This document shows, piece by piece, positions 1-8,909 of a DNA stretch of 64,000 nt; position 1 is the stretch's first letter, and each line of letters begins with the position of its first letter. The notes below the pieces were generated by a model. That model did no database searches and was not told the origin of the DNA. It worked only from the letters and a program-made list of their open reading frames with translations. A program made the position numbers and the translations under genes. This DNA comes from Pseudoalteromonas fuliginea (GTDB lineage: Bacteria; Pseudomonadota; Gammaproteobacteria; Enterobacterales; Alteromonadaceae). The DNA lies in the NCBI RefSeq assembly GCF_000690055.1, contig NZ_JJNZ01000020.1:83897-147896 (forward strand). Direction: 5' to 3'.

Positions 1-178
1 GCAACTCGGTAATACTCCAGCTATAGCACGTAAATCGTATGTGCATCCCGATTTAATTACGCTGTGTAAAGAAGATGAAGATACTCAAACTGCGTGGAGG
101 GAGTCCCTTTCATTACCACGAAAAACGAAGTACTTGAGTCGTTATGAACGTGGTTTTTTAGCTTTTTTAAACGATTAA
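1..178 (+). CDS. DNA topoisomerase IB, C-terminal end (partial)
   Basis: Only the last 58 codons are present; the reading frame begins at base 2 and stops at 176-178. The segment begins with QLGNTPAIARKSYVHP, the signature around the active-site tyrosine of bacterial (poxvirus-like) type IB topoisomerases, enzymes that relax supercoils through a 3'-phosphotyrosine link. The tyrosine of KSYVHP is the presumed nucleophile. The remaining ~40 residues are a short basic tail ending LAFLND. The family call rests on this motif alone, because the N-terminal and core domains lie outside the window. No terminator is obvious in the AT-rich 210 bp that follow. Confidence 0.75.
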   Translation, partial: QLGNTPAIARKSYVHPDLITLCKEDEDTQTAWRESLSLPRKTKYLSRYERGFLAFLND

Positions 179-388
179 TTGCCATAGCAACTTTACACAC
201 TTGGGCATATTAATTACATATTCTCTAATTTTATTTATTAACGTTTAGAATAAGTTATTTTAAAAAGTCATTAAATTTCAATTGTTTAATTTAAAAGTTT
301 AATTTGGCATTACCGTTGCACCTTCAAAGCACTACTTAGTGATAAGTACATAAGCATTTATCAACGATATTTAGCGAGGAGGTACACA

Positions 389-1714
389 GTGAAGGGGTCA
401 TTTTCAAATCAAGCGCTTACTAAAGCAAAGGGTATTACTTTAAAAACAGCATTGTTTATTGGCATGGGCGGCTTACGCTCAGCACCAACACTCGCTGCTA
501 ATGAGCTTGAAAGTGTGGTACTCGCTAACTCTTCACTAACTACTTACAACTCACAAAAGTACATGCAAGCTGATGACACCTACTACTTTGACCAATATTC
601 AGCGCAGTTAATTGAACGTACAGAAAAAGCAATTAATTGGTATCAAGAAATAGTTAACAAAGGTGGTTTTACACACTTATATAACGACGAATTGCTTGAA
701 CTAGGCAGTAATAATAATCAGGTGAGCTTACTTGCACAGCGTTTATATCAAGAGCGTGACTTAAAAACTAATGTGTGCGACGAAGCTATATGCACGTTTG
801 ATAAAGATTTAGAGCAAGCTGTTAAGCAATTTCAAAGTCGCCATGGTTTAAAAGTTGATGGCCGAGTGGGTAAGCGTACTTTTGCATCGCTTAATGTGCC
901 TGCACAGCAAAAACTCGATAAATTAAAACTTAACTTTTATAGAATAACTAACTTTGCAGGCGCAAGTGATGAGCAATATGTGTATGTAAATATTCCAGAA
1001 TACAGCTTACGATTTGTAAAAGCGGGCGATGTAAAATTAAAAAACAACGTAATTGTAGGTAAACCAAGTTGGGAAACACCTGCATTTAGCGACGAAATAG
1101 AAAAGTTTGTAGTTAACCCTGAATGGCGTATACCCACCTCAATTGCCACTAAAGAAATTGCACCAAAGGTAGCCGAAGATCCTGACTACCTTGTAAAAAA
1201 TAATATTGAAATTAGAAAAAACAGTTACCTAGATTCACAAACTGTTAATCCAAGCAACATTGATTGGGATTCTATTAAGCCGTACCAATTTGATCACTTT
1301 TTAGTAAAACGAGCAGGGAGCCAAAACCCTCTAGGGGAGGTTAAGTATTTATTCCCCAATCCCGAAGCAATTTATGTTCACGATACACCAGCAAAGCACC
1401 GTTTTAGCCAAGCAAACCGAGCCTTATCGCATGGTTGTATAAGAATAGAAAAGCCTTTTTCGTTAGCGCGTGAGATTATTAAGCACGAAGGAGAAGCGCA
1501 AACACTCAGTCATATCGATAGCGCTCGTGACCAAAATAATACTCAAACGTTTCATTTAGATGAGCCTCTTCCTATTCATTTAGTCTATTGGACTGCATGG
1601 GTTGATGAAAACAAACTGGTTAACTTTAGAGATGACATATATCAACGTGATAAAAAAGCACTTTTAAACAATAGTAAGCAGTCGGTAATTGCTGCTTTGT
1701 TAAAAAATAAATAA
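389..1714 (+). CDS. L,D-transpeptidase (YkuD domain, YcbB/LdtD-like)
   Basis: This is a periplasmic enzyme expected to form 3-3 cross-links in peptidoglycan. The start is GTG at 389, chosen because a strong GAGGAGGT Shine-Dalgarno lies 5 bases upstream. Residues 1-37 form a signal-like N-terminus (hydrophobic stretch about 19-36). A peptidoglycan-binding domain lies at about 138-170 (motif QFQSRHGLKVDG). The YkuD catalytic domain runs from about 197 to 365 and contains SHGCIR, with C350 as the expected nucleophile. At 441 residues it is shorter than E. coli LdtD (615). It shares one base (TAATG) with, or lies 11 bases before, an M15 peptidase gene. The same pairing occurs in E. coli as ycbB-ycbK, which supports a shared job in cell-wall remodelling. 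Confidence 0.9.
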   Translation: MKGSFSNQALTKAKGITLKTALFIGMGGLRSAPTLAANELESVVLANSSLTTYNSQKYMQADDTYYFDQYSAQLIERTEKAINWYQEIVNKGGFTHLYNDELLELGSNNNQVSLLAQRLYQERDLKTNVCDEAICTFDKDLEQAVKQFQSRHGLKVDGRVGKRTFASLNVPAQQKLDKLKLNFYRITNFAGASDEQYVYVNIPEYSLRFVKAGDVKLKNNVIVGKPSWETPAFSDEIEKFVVNPEWRIPTSIATKEIAPKVAEDPDYLVKNNIEIRKNSYLDSQTVNPSNIDWDSIKPYQFDHFLVKRAGSQNPLGEVKYLFPNPEAIYVHDTPAKHRFSQANRALSHGCIRIEKPFSLAREIIKHEGEAQTLSHIDSARDQNNTQTFHLDEPLPIHLVYWTAWVDENKLVNFRDDIYQRDKKALLNNSKQSVIAALLKNK

Positions 1715-1725
1715 TGAGAGGGTTT

Positions 1726-2727
1726 ATGCAATTTATTCATTATATTTCTATCGCCATATTCACACTTATATTTAGTAATAGTGTATTTGCTGCCGCGCCT
1801 ACAAAGCCTGCGCATCAGGTAGTTGATATAAAAAACAAAGCCAACTTTGAAGATGCAGAATTTAGCCTAAAAATTAACGATATAGTTATGCCATATTCGG
1901 TGTTTTCAGTATTTGTAATGCCCAAAGAGCAAGTTGAGTTTGAAGTGCTTTTTACGCAATCAAAAAATGCTTACACACTAATTAACACTCAAGGGAAATC
2001 TAAGCTTACAGATACCAACCGTTGGCAATGGCAAGCCCCCAAAGAGCCTGGTTTAACAACGGTAATTATTGAGTCGCCCGATAAAAAACAGCGTATGAAA
2101 ATCAACGTATTTGTAAAAGTACCGGCGGACAATGTTGAAGGAGGAAAGCTCAAGTATTACCACATTGGGCACTATCCTAAACCTTCACAGATTAAAGACG
2201 TTTCACACTACATAGTGCCCGATGGCTTTGTTAAGGTAACGCCTGAAAATGAAAACGTAAAAATATCACCTCACTTTTCACTAAAAGAATTTGTTAGTAA
2301 GCAGCGAAGTAAGCACCCAAAGTATTTATTTTTACAAAATAAGTTGTTACTTAAACTAGAAAAAATACGCAAAGAACTGATTTTAGAAGGGATACCGGTT
2401 AGTAATATGGTGGTTATGAGCGGTTATAGAACTCCGTACTACAACAAATCAATCGGCAATGTAAAACTTAGTCGACATGTATTTGGTGATGCAGCCGATA
2501 TTTTTATAGATAACGATGGCAACTACCGTATGGATGATATAAATAATGACGGTAAGCATTCAATGGGTGACGCTAAAGCTATGGCCGATATAGTGGAGTC
2601 GTTAGCTAGACGTGAATCATTTAAAGGTTTATTAGGTGGTTTAGGTATTTATGGGCCTAAGTCGCACAGAGGCGCATTTATACATGTTGATACGCGTGGC
2701 TTTAAAGCGCGTTGGGTGAGTAAATAG
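1726..2727 (+). CDS. M15-family peptidase, MepK/YcbK-like, with N-terminal extension
   Basis: This is a predicted zinc-dependent murein peptidase. E. coli MepK (YcbK), which sits beside ldtD, cleaves the 3-3 cross-links that LdtD makes, so this pair may do the same. ATG 1726 is preferred over ATG 1714 because GAGAGG lies just before it and a clean signal peptide (MQFIHYISIAIFTLIF...FA) follows. Residues 25-150 are an unassigned beta-rich region that MepK (182 aa) lacks. The M15 domain is at about 180-330: SRHVFGDAAD gives ligands H251 and D258, and FIHVDTRG gives H320. An insertion (about 262-285) holds an EF-hand-like loop, DINNDGKHSMGD, probably calcium binding. The exact cleavage specificity is inferred. 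Confidence 0.85.
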   Translation: MQFIHYISIAIFTLIFSNSVFAAAPTKPAHQVVDIKNKANFEDAEFSLKINDIVMPYSVFSVFVMPKEQVEFEVLFTQSKNAYTLINTQGKSKLTDTNRWQWQAPKEPGLTTVIIESPDKKQRMKINVFVKVPADNVEGGKLKYYHIGHYPKPSQIKDVSHYIVPDGFVKVTPENENVKISPHFSLKEFVSKQRSKHPKYLFLQNKLLLKLEKIRKELILEGIPVSNMVVMSGYRTPYYNKSIGNVKLSRHVFGDAADIFIDNDGNYRMDDINNDGKHSMGDAKAMADIVESLARRESFKGLLGGLGIYGPKSHRGAFIHVDTRGFKARWVSK

Positions 2728-2771
2728 TTATATTAATAAATATATTAGCGCAATTACCACCTAGCATATTT

Positions 2772-2809
2772 AAAAAGTGCTGGTAAAACTCATATTACCA
2801 ACACTTTTT
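2772..2809. terminator. Bidirectional intrinsic terminator
   Basis: A 15-bp stem with one mismatch (AAAAAGTGCTGGTAA with TTACCAACACTTTTT) has an A run on the left and a T run on the right. It sits between the convergent M15 peptidase gene and the small membrane-protein gene, so it can end transcription from both sides. Confidence 0.75.
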
Positions 2810-2837
2810 GAGACAAGCTTATCAAAAGCTAATAGAA

Positions 2838-3155
2838 TTAAGATAACAACGCCCATGTCATTAAGATGCTAAATGCGTACGATTCGCTAAAGTTAATTTG
2901 GCGAACATTAAAAATATCTGAAAATAAACGATTCCAAATTTCGTTAAATAACTTTGATAAAACTAACGCACTAGCGATCCATGTTGCTAAAAGTAATATC
3001 GTTTTTACAATCAAAGAGTCAATATACATATCTATAAGGGCATTTGACTCGTGTGTACTTCCTACTTTATAATTAGTTAATGCAAAGACAAAGCTTATAG
3101 CCCATAAGGCTATTGTGGCTAAGATATTAAAACGTGTTGTAATTCCTTTTTCCAT
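2838..3155 (-). CDS. Small hypothetical membrane protein downstream of pelG
   Basis: This 105-residue protein is not recognised. It has hydrophobic segments at about 10-27 and 48-66, plus a weaker one at the C-terminus, so it is probably a two- or three-helix inner-membrane protein. The start ATG at 3155 is preceded by AAGGAAGT, a good ribosome-binding site. It lies 88 bases downstream of pelG on the same strand and before a terminator, so read-through from the pel operon is possible. No conserved motif was seen, and a link to Pel synthesis is only positional. The opposite-strand frame over the same bases has no comparable start signal. Confidence 0.6.
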   Translation of the reverse strand: MEKGITTRFNILATIALWAISFVFALTNYKVGSTHESNALIDMYIDSLIVKTILLLATWIASALVLSKLFNEIWNRLFSDIFNVRQINFSESYAFSILMTWALLS

Positions 3156-3243
3156 TTAAATACTTCCTTTTCATTATTATGTTTAAGCTATAAGTGCTTG
3201 TGCTGATTTAGTCTATCCTCGCTCTTATTAAGTATATAATATA

Positions 3244-4608
3244 TTACTGCAGCATGAAAGTTTCGTATTCTAAGTTTTCAAATTGTCTAGACAACCAAAA
3301 TAAACCAATAACGGAGCTAATTATGGTCGCTAAAGCAAAACCATAACCGTAAAATTGTGGCCCAAATGCAATTGATAAGTAAGTTAAAACAATATTAGTG
3401 AATAAAAACAGACCCGCCAGTATCATTACCGTAATACGTTTATCTAAATAAAATAAAATGTTTAAAATAGATAAAAATATAACTTGTACGCCTACACCAA
3501 CTACATCAATAAATAAGAGGATTTTATAGTTTGGATCAATACCAATAAAAGTTAGTATTTGCTCTCCCCATAATAATAAGCAAGCGACAGTAATTCCTTG
3601 AATTTTAAATATGTCGTAAAGACCACTGCGCGCAGTGCGGATCATATTATCTTTCAAATGATAAATTTCTTGTAACGTTGAGCCGTCGCGAATTGCAGAG
3701 TAAAAACGGTCATATTCTTCAACAAAGTCAGTTTCCATCCTTACTAAAAATACGGCCATACCTGGGATAATAGATAGGTAGGCTAAAAATATAGGTAAAT
3801 CATAAATAGGGCTGGCTCTGAGGGTTCCAATAATTTGGATTGATGTACTTGGTGAATACCAAAAAATGATTTTATCGGCCCATACAGCGATGTTATAAAA
3901 CAGGCCGCATAAAAATAGGCTGTAATACACTTTTTTATTGCTTAAAAAGTCAAAGCTTATAAGTTTTTCACCTGGGTAGCGGCGAATAATCATAAATAGA
4001 AAACTGAAAAATAATAAGGCTTCACCAGCAAAAAAGGCAAAAAACAACCCGTCTAACTGCCAGTCCCTAAGCAAGTATGCCAGTAATACCATGAAAGCAT
4101 AGCCGCTCAGCATCGTGACTAAAATAACCCTGTATTCTTTCATACCTGATAAAAATATTGCGCCAAGCCACTGATTACATAAGCTAATAAAGGCACCTAA
4201 AATAATCACTTTAGTCATAATGGGTAAAGGTAAAAATGGCCAAACAGCAAGACCGACCAATAGGGCGCCAATTGTAGTAATTAGTTGTGCGCCAAGTAGG
4301 TTTGGTAGCACTAATCCATCATCTTTTGTAAAAAATAAATCGGCAATAAAACGGGTTAGCATCAATTGCAGACCACCCGTTAAAATAAGCGATGCGGCCA
4401 TCATATAGGTTACAAGCGTTAAGAACTGAATGATCAACACTTTCGGTAGCACAATACCTAAACTTAAAATGCCAATCAGCATAAGCGCGATAATTGACAG
4501 TAGCCACGGGCCAGAACCAATTAATCCAGCGTAACTATAAGCTTCAAATACTGAAAGTAGGGTGTTTTTTTTGAGAATTTTTCGTATCTCAAAACCTATT
4601 CCGGCCAT
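3244..4608 (-). CDS. pelG: Pel exopolysaccharide inner-membrane protein PelG
   Basis: PelG is a polytopic inner-membrane protein of the Pel machinery. In Pseudomonas it forms a complex with PelD, PelE and PelF and is thought to move the growing polysaccharide across the membrane. The N-terminus MAGIGFEIRKILKKNT and the following ...GLIGSGPWLLS are typical of the family, as is the length of 454 residues. About 12 hydrophobic helices span the whole protein. The start overlaps the end of pelF by 13 bases, implying translational coupling. It is the last of the seven conserved pel genes. No strong terminator is seen directly behind it. Confidence 0.95.
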   Translation of the reverse strand: MAGIGFEIRKILKKNTLLSVFEAYSYAGLIGSGPWLLSIIALMLIGILSLGIVLPKVLIIQFLTLVTYMMAASLILTGGLQLMLTRFIADLFFTKDDGLVLPNLLGAQLITTIGALLVGLAVWPFLPLPIMTKVIILGAFISLCNQWLGAIFLSGMKEYRVILVTMLSGYAFMVLLAYLLRDWQLDGLFFAFFAGEALLFFSFLFMIIRRYPGEKLISFDFLSNKKVYYSLFLCGLFYNIAVWADKIIFWYSPSTSIQIIGTLRASPIYDLPIFLAYLSIIPGMAVFLVRMETDFVEEYDRFYSAIRDGSTLQEIYHLKDNMIRTARSGLYDIFKIQGITVACLLLWGEQILTFIGIDPNYKILLFIDVVGVGVQVIFLSILNILFYLDKRITVMILAGLFLFTNIVLTYLSIAFGPQFYGYGFALATIISSVIGLFWLSRQFENLEYETFMLQ

Positions 4609-6113
4609 GACATTGCATCCTTATAAAGTGTGTCGTATTGCGCAAACATATGGCTTTCGTCATAAAACGCTTTTACGCGCTTAAGACCACTCGATTGATA
4701 CTCATGCCACTTTTCGTCGTTATTTAAGATATTTGATATTTGCTTTGCTGTTTCGCTAGGAGAGGCGATTGATACCACTTCTCCGGCTTTGCCAAGTGCT
4801 TTGTCTTCGTCAGTTGCGCCTTCAATAATCTCTCGGCACGAACCAACATCACTTGCAAGGACTGGTACGCCAGCTGCCATCGCTTCTAGTAGTACTAAAG
4901 GTTGTGCTTCAGAAATAGAGGTTAGTGCAACGATACCTAATTTAGGCAGTATTTCAGCTATATTTTGCATACCTAAAAACGTAACGTTATTTTCTAAATC
5001 TAAACTGCTGACAAGTAATTGACATTCTTTGTAATATTGAGGGTCTTCTTCGTATGGGCCAATAACCCAGCCTTCAATTGTAGGTATACTAGACTGAACC
5101 TCTTTGATTGCACGGATAAAAGTTTTAATATCTTTTATAGGCACTACACGACCAATTAAGCCTACCGTGAGTGGAATCGTTTTTGGACGCTGTGCAAGTG
5201 CTTCAATAAAACGCGATGTTTTAATACCATTTGGCACTACGCGTGTTTTTTCTGGTGCGGCGCCATCTTTTATTTGTCGTTGTCTATTACCATCGTACAA
5301 AGAAATTATTTTATCGGCTTCTTGATAAGATGTTCTGCCGATCTGCTCAAAGAAACTAATCCACATTCTGCGAATAAAGCCCATTTCGGTATTTAAATTT
5401 TTACCTAATACCTGCTCTGACTCTTTGATCCAGCTGGCTTGAATAAGGTCTATTTTACGCTCTTTGGTATAAATACCATGTTCGGTTAGTAAATACGCAG
5501 TGTTGCTAATTGCGCTTGCACCAGAACCTAGGAATCCCGCATAGCCTGTTGATATTGAATGTATAAGTTTAACATTAGGTAATTCGCGAGCTATCTCTGC
5601 TATTTTAAACAGCGGTTTGTATAAGTTACGATACGACCAAAAGAAATCGATAAATGATGATTCATCACAGTAGGTTAAATAATATTTTGCGAGAACTTGC
5701 CATGAGGATTCACTATACAAAAAGTCGGCTTCGTTTATGCCGTCTTTTTGGGCAAGCTTTTTAAAAGCAAACTTTAGTAACTCGCTAGGGATCGGTTCTT
5801 TAGAGTCACGGAAATAGTTTTGCAGTTGTTGCCAAAATTCGAACAACTCTTTTTTATACTTTACGCCATGTTTTGCTTTTATCTCAGAGGCGTTGTTTTC
5901 AACTAAATAATGAACATGTAATTTGGTTACATTTTTAGGTAATGTATATTGAATTTCACCATAATGCTCAGGTGCACCGCCCAAAAAAACCAGCTCAAAG
6001 TTATAGTGTGGTAAGCCTTCAATAATTTGATGGACCCAGCTTGATACGCCGCCTCGGACATAGGGGTAAGTGCCTTCTAAAAGCAGTAATACATCAGCGT
6101 TTGGTTTAGGCAT
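4596..6113 (-). CDS. pelF: Pel polysaccharide glycosyltransferase PelF
   Basis: PelF is the cytosolic glycosyltransferase (GT4, GT-B fold) that polymerises Pel from a UDP-sugar. The protein has 505 residues and starts with the family signature LLLEGTYPYVRGGVSSW (about 10-26). The C-terminal Rossmann half carries VGLIGRVVPIKDI (317-329) and the EX7E catalytic motif with E402 and E410 in SEAQPLVLLEAMAAG. The gene overlaps pelE by 8 bases upstream and pelG by 13 bases downstream. Its length and motifs are as expected and nothing looks damaged. Confidence 0.95.
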   Translation of the reverse strand: MPKPNADVLLLLEGTYPYVRGGVSSWVHQIIEGLPHYNFELVFLGGAPEHYGEIQYTLPKNVTKLHVHYLVENNASEIKAKHGVKYKKELFEFWQQLQNYFRDSKEPIPSELLKFAFKKLAQKDGINEADFLYSESSWQVLAKYYLTYCDESSFIDFFWSYRNLYKPLFKIAEIARELPNVKLIHSISTGYAGFLGSGASAISNTAYLLTEHGIYTKERKIDLIQASWIKESEQVLGKNLNTEMGFIRRMWISFFEQIGRTSYQEADKIISLYDGNRQRQIKDGAAPEKTRVVPNGIKTSRFIEALAQRPKTIPLTVGLIGRVVPIKDIKTFIRAIKEVQSSIPTIEGWVIGPYEEDPQYYKECQLLVSSLDLENNVTFLGMQNIAEILPKLGIVALTSISEAQPLVLLEAMAAGVPVLASDVGSCREIIEGATDEDKALGKAGEVVSIASPSETAKQISNILNNDEKWHEYQSSGLKRVKAFYDESHMFAQYDTLYKDAMSWPE

Positions 6114-7089
6114 TCCAATACTCCTGTAAATGGCGTAACTCGCTACCCTTTGGTTGCTCTGGTAGTTCTTTTAAATAACGTTTACAGTCATCGAATTTAT
6201 TCATACAAAAAGCAACTTCAGCTTTATAGGGCAAAACATGACGACGTGCCATACCAAGGTCTGTGGCTTGTGCTAAATGACTAAGTGCAAGTTCATATTT
6301 ACCAAGAGCTAAACAAAGCCGGCCCAAAAATACAAAGGTTGCAGGCTTTTTCACATATTCGATGCTTTGCAAGGAAAGTGTTTCTGCTTTTTTTAACACG
6401 TATTCTCGCAATGCACCTTGTGCCAATCCTAAGTAACTAAGTTCCCAATATATTTCAGCTAATTGTTGTTGCAAGTTACTCAGTTTTGGTTGCTGAGTCG
6501 TTAACAATATCTCTTGCTGATATAGGCCTATTTTTTCGTTTAACTTAGTTTCTTTAGCATCGAGAGTGGAGTAAGCAAGCAGACGAATATCATCTTCTAA
6601 GTCTTTAAGGGCGAGTTTTAAAATAGGAATTGCCTGCGTATCACTCATGTGACGTGCAGCCATTACTGCACTAAGACGTTTGTTTGGCTCACTTGCATAC
6701 TTGAGGATCGCTTTTAATCCACCCATCGAATAGGTTGGATTAGCTGAAATACTACGAACTTCAAAAGGGAGACCTGGGATTTTGTGTTCTTGTATTTCAA
6801 TATCATTATTTTTAAGCGGTTTACACAAAGCAAACGTGAGTGCGAACATAACGCCTAAAACACCAAATAGAGGAAGCGTAAACAGTAGTGAAAATAACAG
6901 TAATAGGGCACCAAATAATGTACTTTTGTATTTAGCTGGAATGACAATATAGCTTACAAAAGTAAAAAGCATACTTGCTATAGCATGTAATAAAATAGCG
7001 ATAAGCCAATTGGGTGTATCAAGTGTTTCTATTAAAGCAAAATATTCACATATAAATCCCACTATTACAGCAATGACAATTCTAATCAT
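6106..7089 (-). CDS. pelE: Pel machinery protein PelE (membrane + TPR-like)
   Basis: This 327-residue protein has two pairs of hydrophobic helices in its first ~90 residues, followed by an alpha-helical solenoid. The latter has a HEAT-like stretch at about 120-170 (LKAILKYASEPNKRLSAVMAARH) and TPR-like helices to the C-terminus. In Pseudomonas, PelE connects PelD with PelF and PelG at the inner membrane. Assignment rests mainly on position between pelD and pelF and on this topology, because PelE sequences are poorly conserved. It overlaps pelD by 8 bases and pelF by 8 bases. Confidence 0.88.
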   Translation of the reverse strand: MIRIVIAVIVGFICEYFALIETLDTPNWLIAILLHAIASMLFTFVSYIVIPAKYKSTLFGALLLLFSLLFTLPLFGVLGVMFALTFALCKPLKNNDIEIQEHKIPGLPFEVRSISANPTYSMGGLKAILKYASEPNKRLSAVMAARHMSDTQAIPILKLALKDLEDDIRLLAYSTLDAKETKLNEKIGLYQQEILLTTQQPKLSNLQQQLAEIYWELSYLGLAQGALREYVLKKAETLSLQSIEYVKKPATFVFLGRLCLALGKYELALSHLAQATDLGMARRHVLPYKAEVAFCMNKFDDCKRYLKELPEQPKGSELRHLQEYWNA

Positions 7090-8383
7090 GAAGTGTTACC
7101 AGTGGTTTAATCGCATCTTTACTAATTGGCAAAGCAATTTGTTGTTCAATAACGATATCTAATTCAGCTAAATTTTTACCTGTACGTTCTTTACTCCACC
7201 CATTTATACGCGTTATAAAACCGTCTTTTTCTAATTCATCAGTAAGTGGCATAAGTATTAACAGAGTTTGCTTCTCATCATCATATAAGTAAATATCTAA
7301 GCCTCGACGGGCTTCCGTTAAATACTCCATAAGTCGACGGGATTCGTTGGTAATATTTAATGTTTTAACTTTTAATAAATGTGCAGGAATTTTGTAACGT
7401 TTAGCTTCTTTGTTAGCTCGTTTTACTTGGCGAACAAAGTACGGAGATTCTTCGCTAGTCATTATCGGGTTGGTTATCTCATGTCGAAGTAAGTCTCCAA
7501 CGTGTCCGGCCATTACGGCAAGTAAAGTAAGCGTGTTTTCTTTGAGCGCAAAAAACTGTACTTTTTCGACTAAAATAGCGCCATAAATGGTATCGTTTAC
7601 ATCAATAAGTGGAATTGCGATATGGTATTTACTGCTGCCTAAATAAACTTTAGAGCTTTTAACCGACACCAGTTCTTTTTCTTCAAACATAGCAAGGATT
7701 AGTGGGTCAGATGTTATTGGCGAAGTCATTTTACCAATAACAGCAAGAGGGGGCTCCACTATATTATTGTTTTCCACTTTATATAGCCCGGCTTTTTCTA
7801 ATGCTCCATACTCTACAAATAAATTGATAATCACTTGCGCTGCACTATCTAAACGTCTTTCTTTAAGTTGGCCTATAGATGCTCTTACAGCTTGCAATGA
7901 CTCCCTTAAACTCAATGTATGCCCAGCTAACATTTGTTCTATTCGATCGTGTGAAGAGCTAATTAAATGATATTGACGAGTGAATTTTTCAAGCCGATCA
8001 GACACATACTCTAGTTGAATAGTCTGTTGTTGATTAGTACGCTCCCAAACATCCCTAAATTCACCCGCGATCATAATTACAATAGTATAGCCAATCATGG
8101 CGTTGATATTGAATTCGCTTTGAGGTGCCAAAATATCGCTTTGCAACAACAGTAATTGGCCTACGAGTAAAGTTAAAATGCTGATAAAACCTTTAGAGAA
8201 CCCATAACGCAAAGCAACCAGTAAAGGCCCTAATACAGGCCAAGAAAACCCTCCTTGCGTCCAAAAAGGATCCTCGGCATTAAACAGAACAGGCAGGCCT
8301 AAAGCCAATGTGGTAAATATAATTACCTCAGCCCATGTCTGTAGCTCAGGGACTTCTCTTGGGCGAAAGAAATGTGTTTTCAC
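7082..8383 (-). CDS. pelD: c-di-GMP receptor PelD
   Basis: PelD is the inner-membrane receptor that switches Pel synthesis on when it binds c-di-GMP. The 433-residue protein has four hydrophobic helices (about 18-108), a short coiled region, a GAF domain (about 175-305) and a degenerate GGDEF domain (about 315-425). The degenerate GGDEF retains the inhibitory-site motif RxxD as R360-G-L-D363, the place where Pseudomonas PelD binds c-di-GMP. R160 lies near the position of a further ligand-binding arginine in Pseudomonas (inferred alignment). The start codon is GTG at 8383, overlapping the pelC stop as GTGA. Nucleotide control of the polysaccharide is therefore likely conserved. Confidence 0.93.
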   Translation of the reverse strand: MKTHFFRPREVPELQTWAEVIIFTTLALGLPVLFNAEDPFWTQGGFSWPVLGPLLVALRYGFSKGFISILTLLVGQLLLLQSDILAPQSEFNINAMIGYTIVIMIAGEFRDVWERTNQQQTIQLEYVSDRLEKFTRQYHLISSSHDRIEQMLAGHTLSLRESLQAVRASIGQLKERRLDSAAQVIINLFVEYGALEKAGLYKVENNNIVEPPLAVIGKMTSPITSDPLILAMFEEKELVSVKSSKVYLGSSKYHIAIPLIDVNDTIYGAILVEKVQFFALKENTLTLLAVMAGHVGDLLRHEITNPIMTSEESPYFVRQVKRANKEAKRYKIPAHLLKVKTLNITNESRRLMEYLTEARRGLDIYLYDDEKQTLLILMPLTDELEKDGFITRINGWSKERTGKNLAELDIVIEQQIALPISKDAIKPLVTLHD

Positions 8384-8895
8384 TCACTAACCTCTATATA
8401 AGAAATTAAGTCGGCAATTACATCTTGTGCCGTTGCTGCAATGCTATCGCGTCCCCAACCACTTTTTGCAATTGTTCCTGTCCATATCGGTGTGGTTTGG
8501 CCGTTCGCAGTTAACGATAAAGTAAGAGCAACAACGGGTTCGCCATCAAGACCAGCTTTGTAGCGCCACTCTTCAATGCTACCGGTGAGTAGATAATCCG
8601 CTTGTTGAGTGCTTAGCCATTGCATGGCGTTATCTAAACGATATTGATCGTCAAGTGGTGGTAGCTCCTTATTGCTATTTCTGGGTGCGCGAAGAAGCGT
8701 TGGTAATTTATTTTGTTGCCAAATACTTGTTAAAATGTCTTCAGCACGCTCACCAGCGAGAGGTGTTTGAGCATGATTTACTAGCGGTAATAAGGCAACT
8801 GTTGTTGATGGGTTTATTTCTACATCATCAGCAACTCTACTCGTTGTACAGGCTGATAGTAATAAAACTAGACATGGTATAACTAAGCGAAACAT
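8380..8895 (-). CDS. pelC: Pel outer-membrane lipoprotein PelC
   Basis: PelC is a small lipoprotein that in Pseudomonas forms a 12-subunit ring under the outer membrane and guides Pel to the PelB pore. ATG 8895 is preferred over ATG 8910 because AGGAG lies just upstream and because it gives a compact signal peptide (MFRLVIPCLVLLLSAC) with lipobox LSAC and lipidated C16. The mature part is about 155 residues with an alternating alpha/beta pattern and the motif VALLPLVNHAQTPLAGERAEDIL. It starts 14 bases after the pelB stop and its stop overlaps the GTG start of pelD by 4 bases. Confidence 0.9.
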   Translation of the reverse strand: MFRLVIPCLVLLLSACTTSRVADDVEINPSTTVALLPLVNHAQTPLAGERAEDILTSIWQQNKLPTLLRAPRNSNKELPPLDDQYRLDNAMQWLSTQQADYLLTGSIEEWRYKAGLDGEPVVALTLSLTANGQTTPIWTGTIAKSGWGRDSIAATAQDVIADLISYIEVSE

Positions 8896-8909
8896 ATTTT
8901 CTCCTAACA

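Noticed and set aside
2866..3072. 68-residue plus-strand open frame
   Set aside because: It overlaps the minus-strand membrane-protein gene, which has a good ribosome-binding site and clear membrane helices, whereas this frame has neither.
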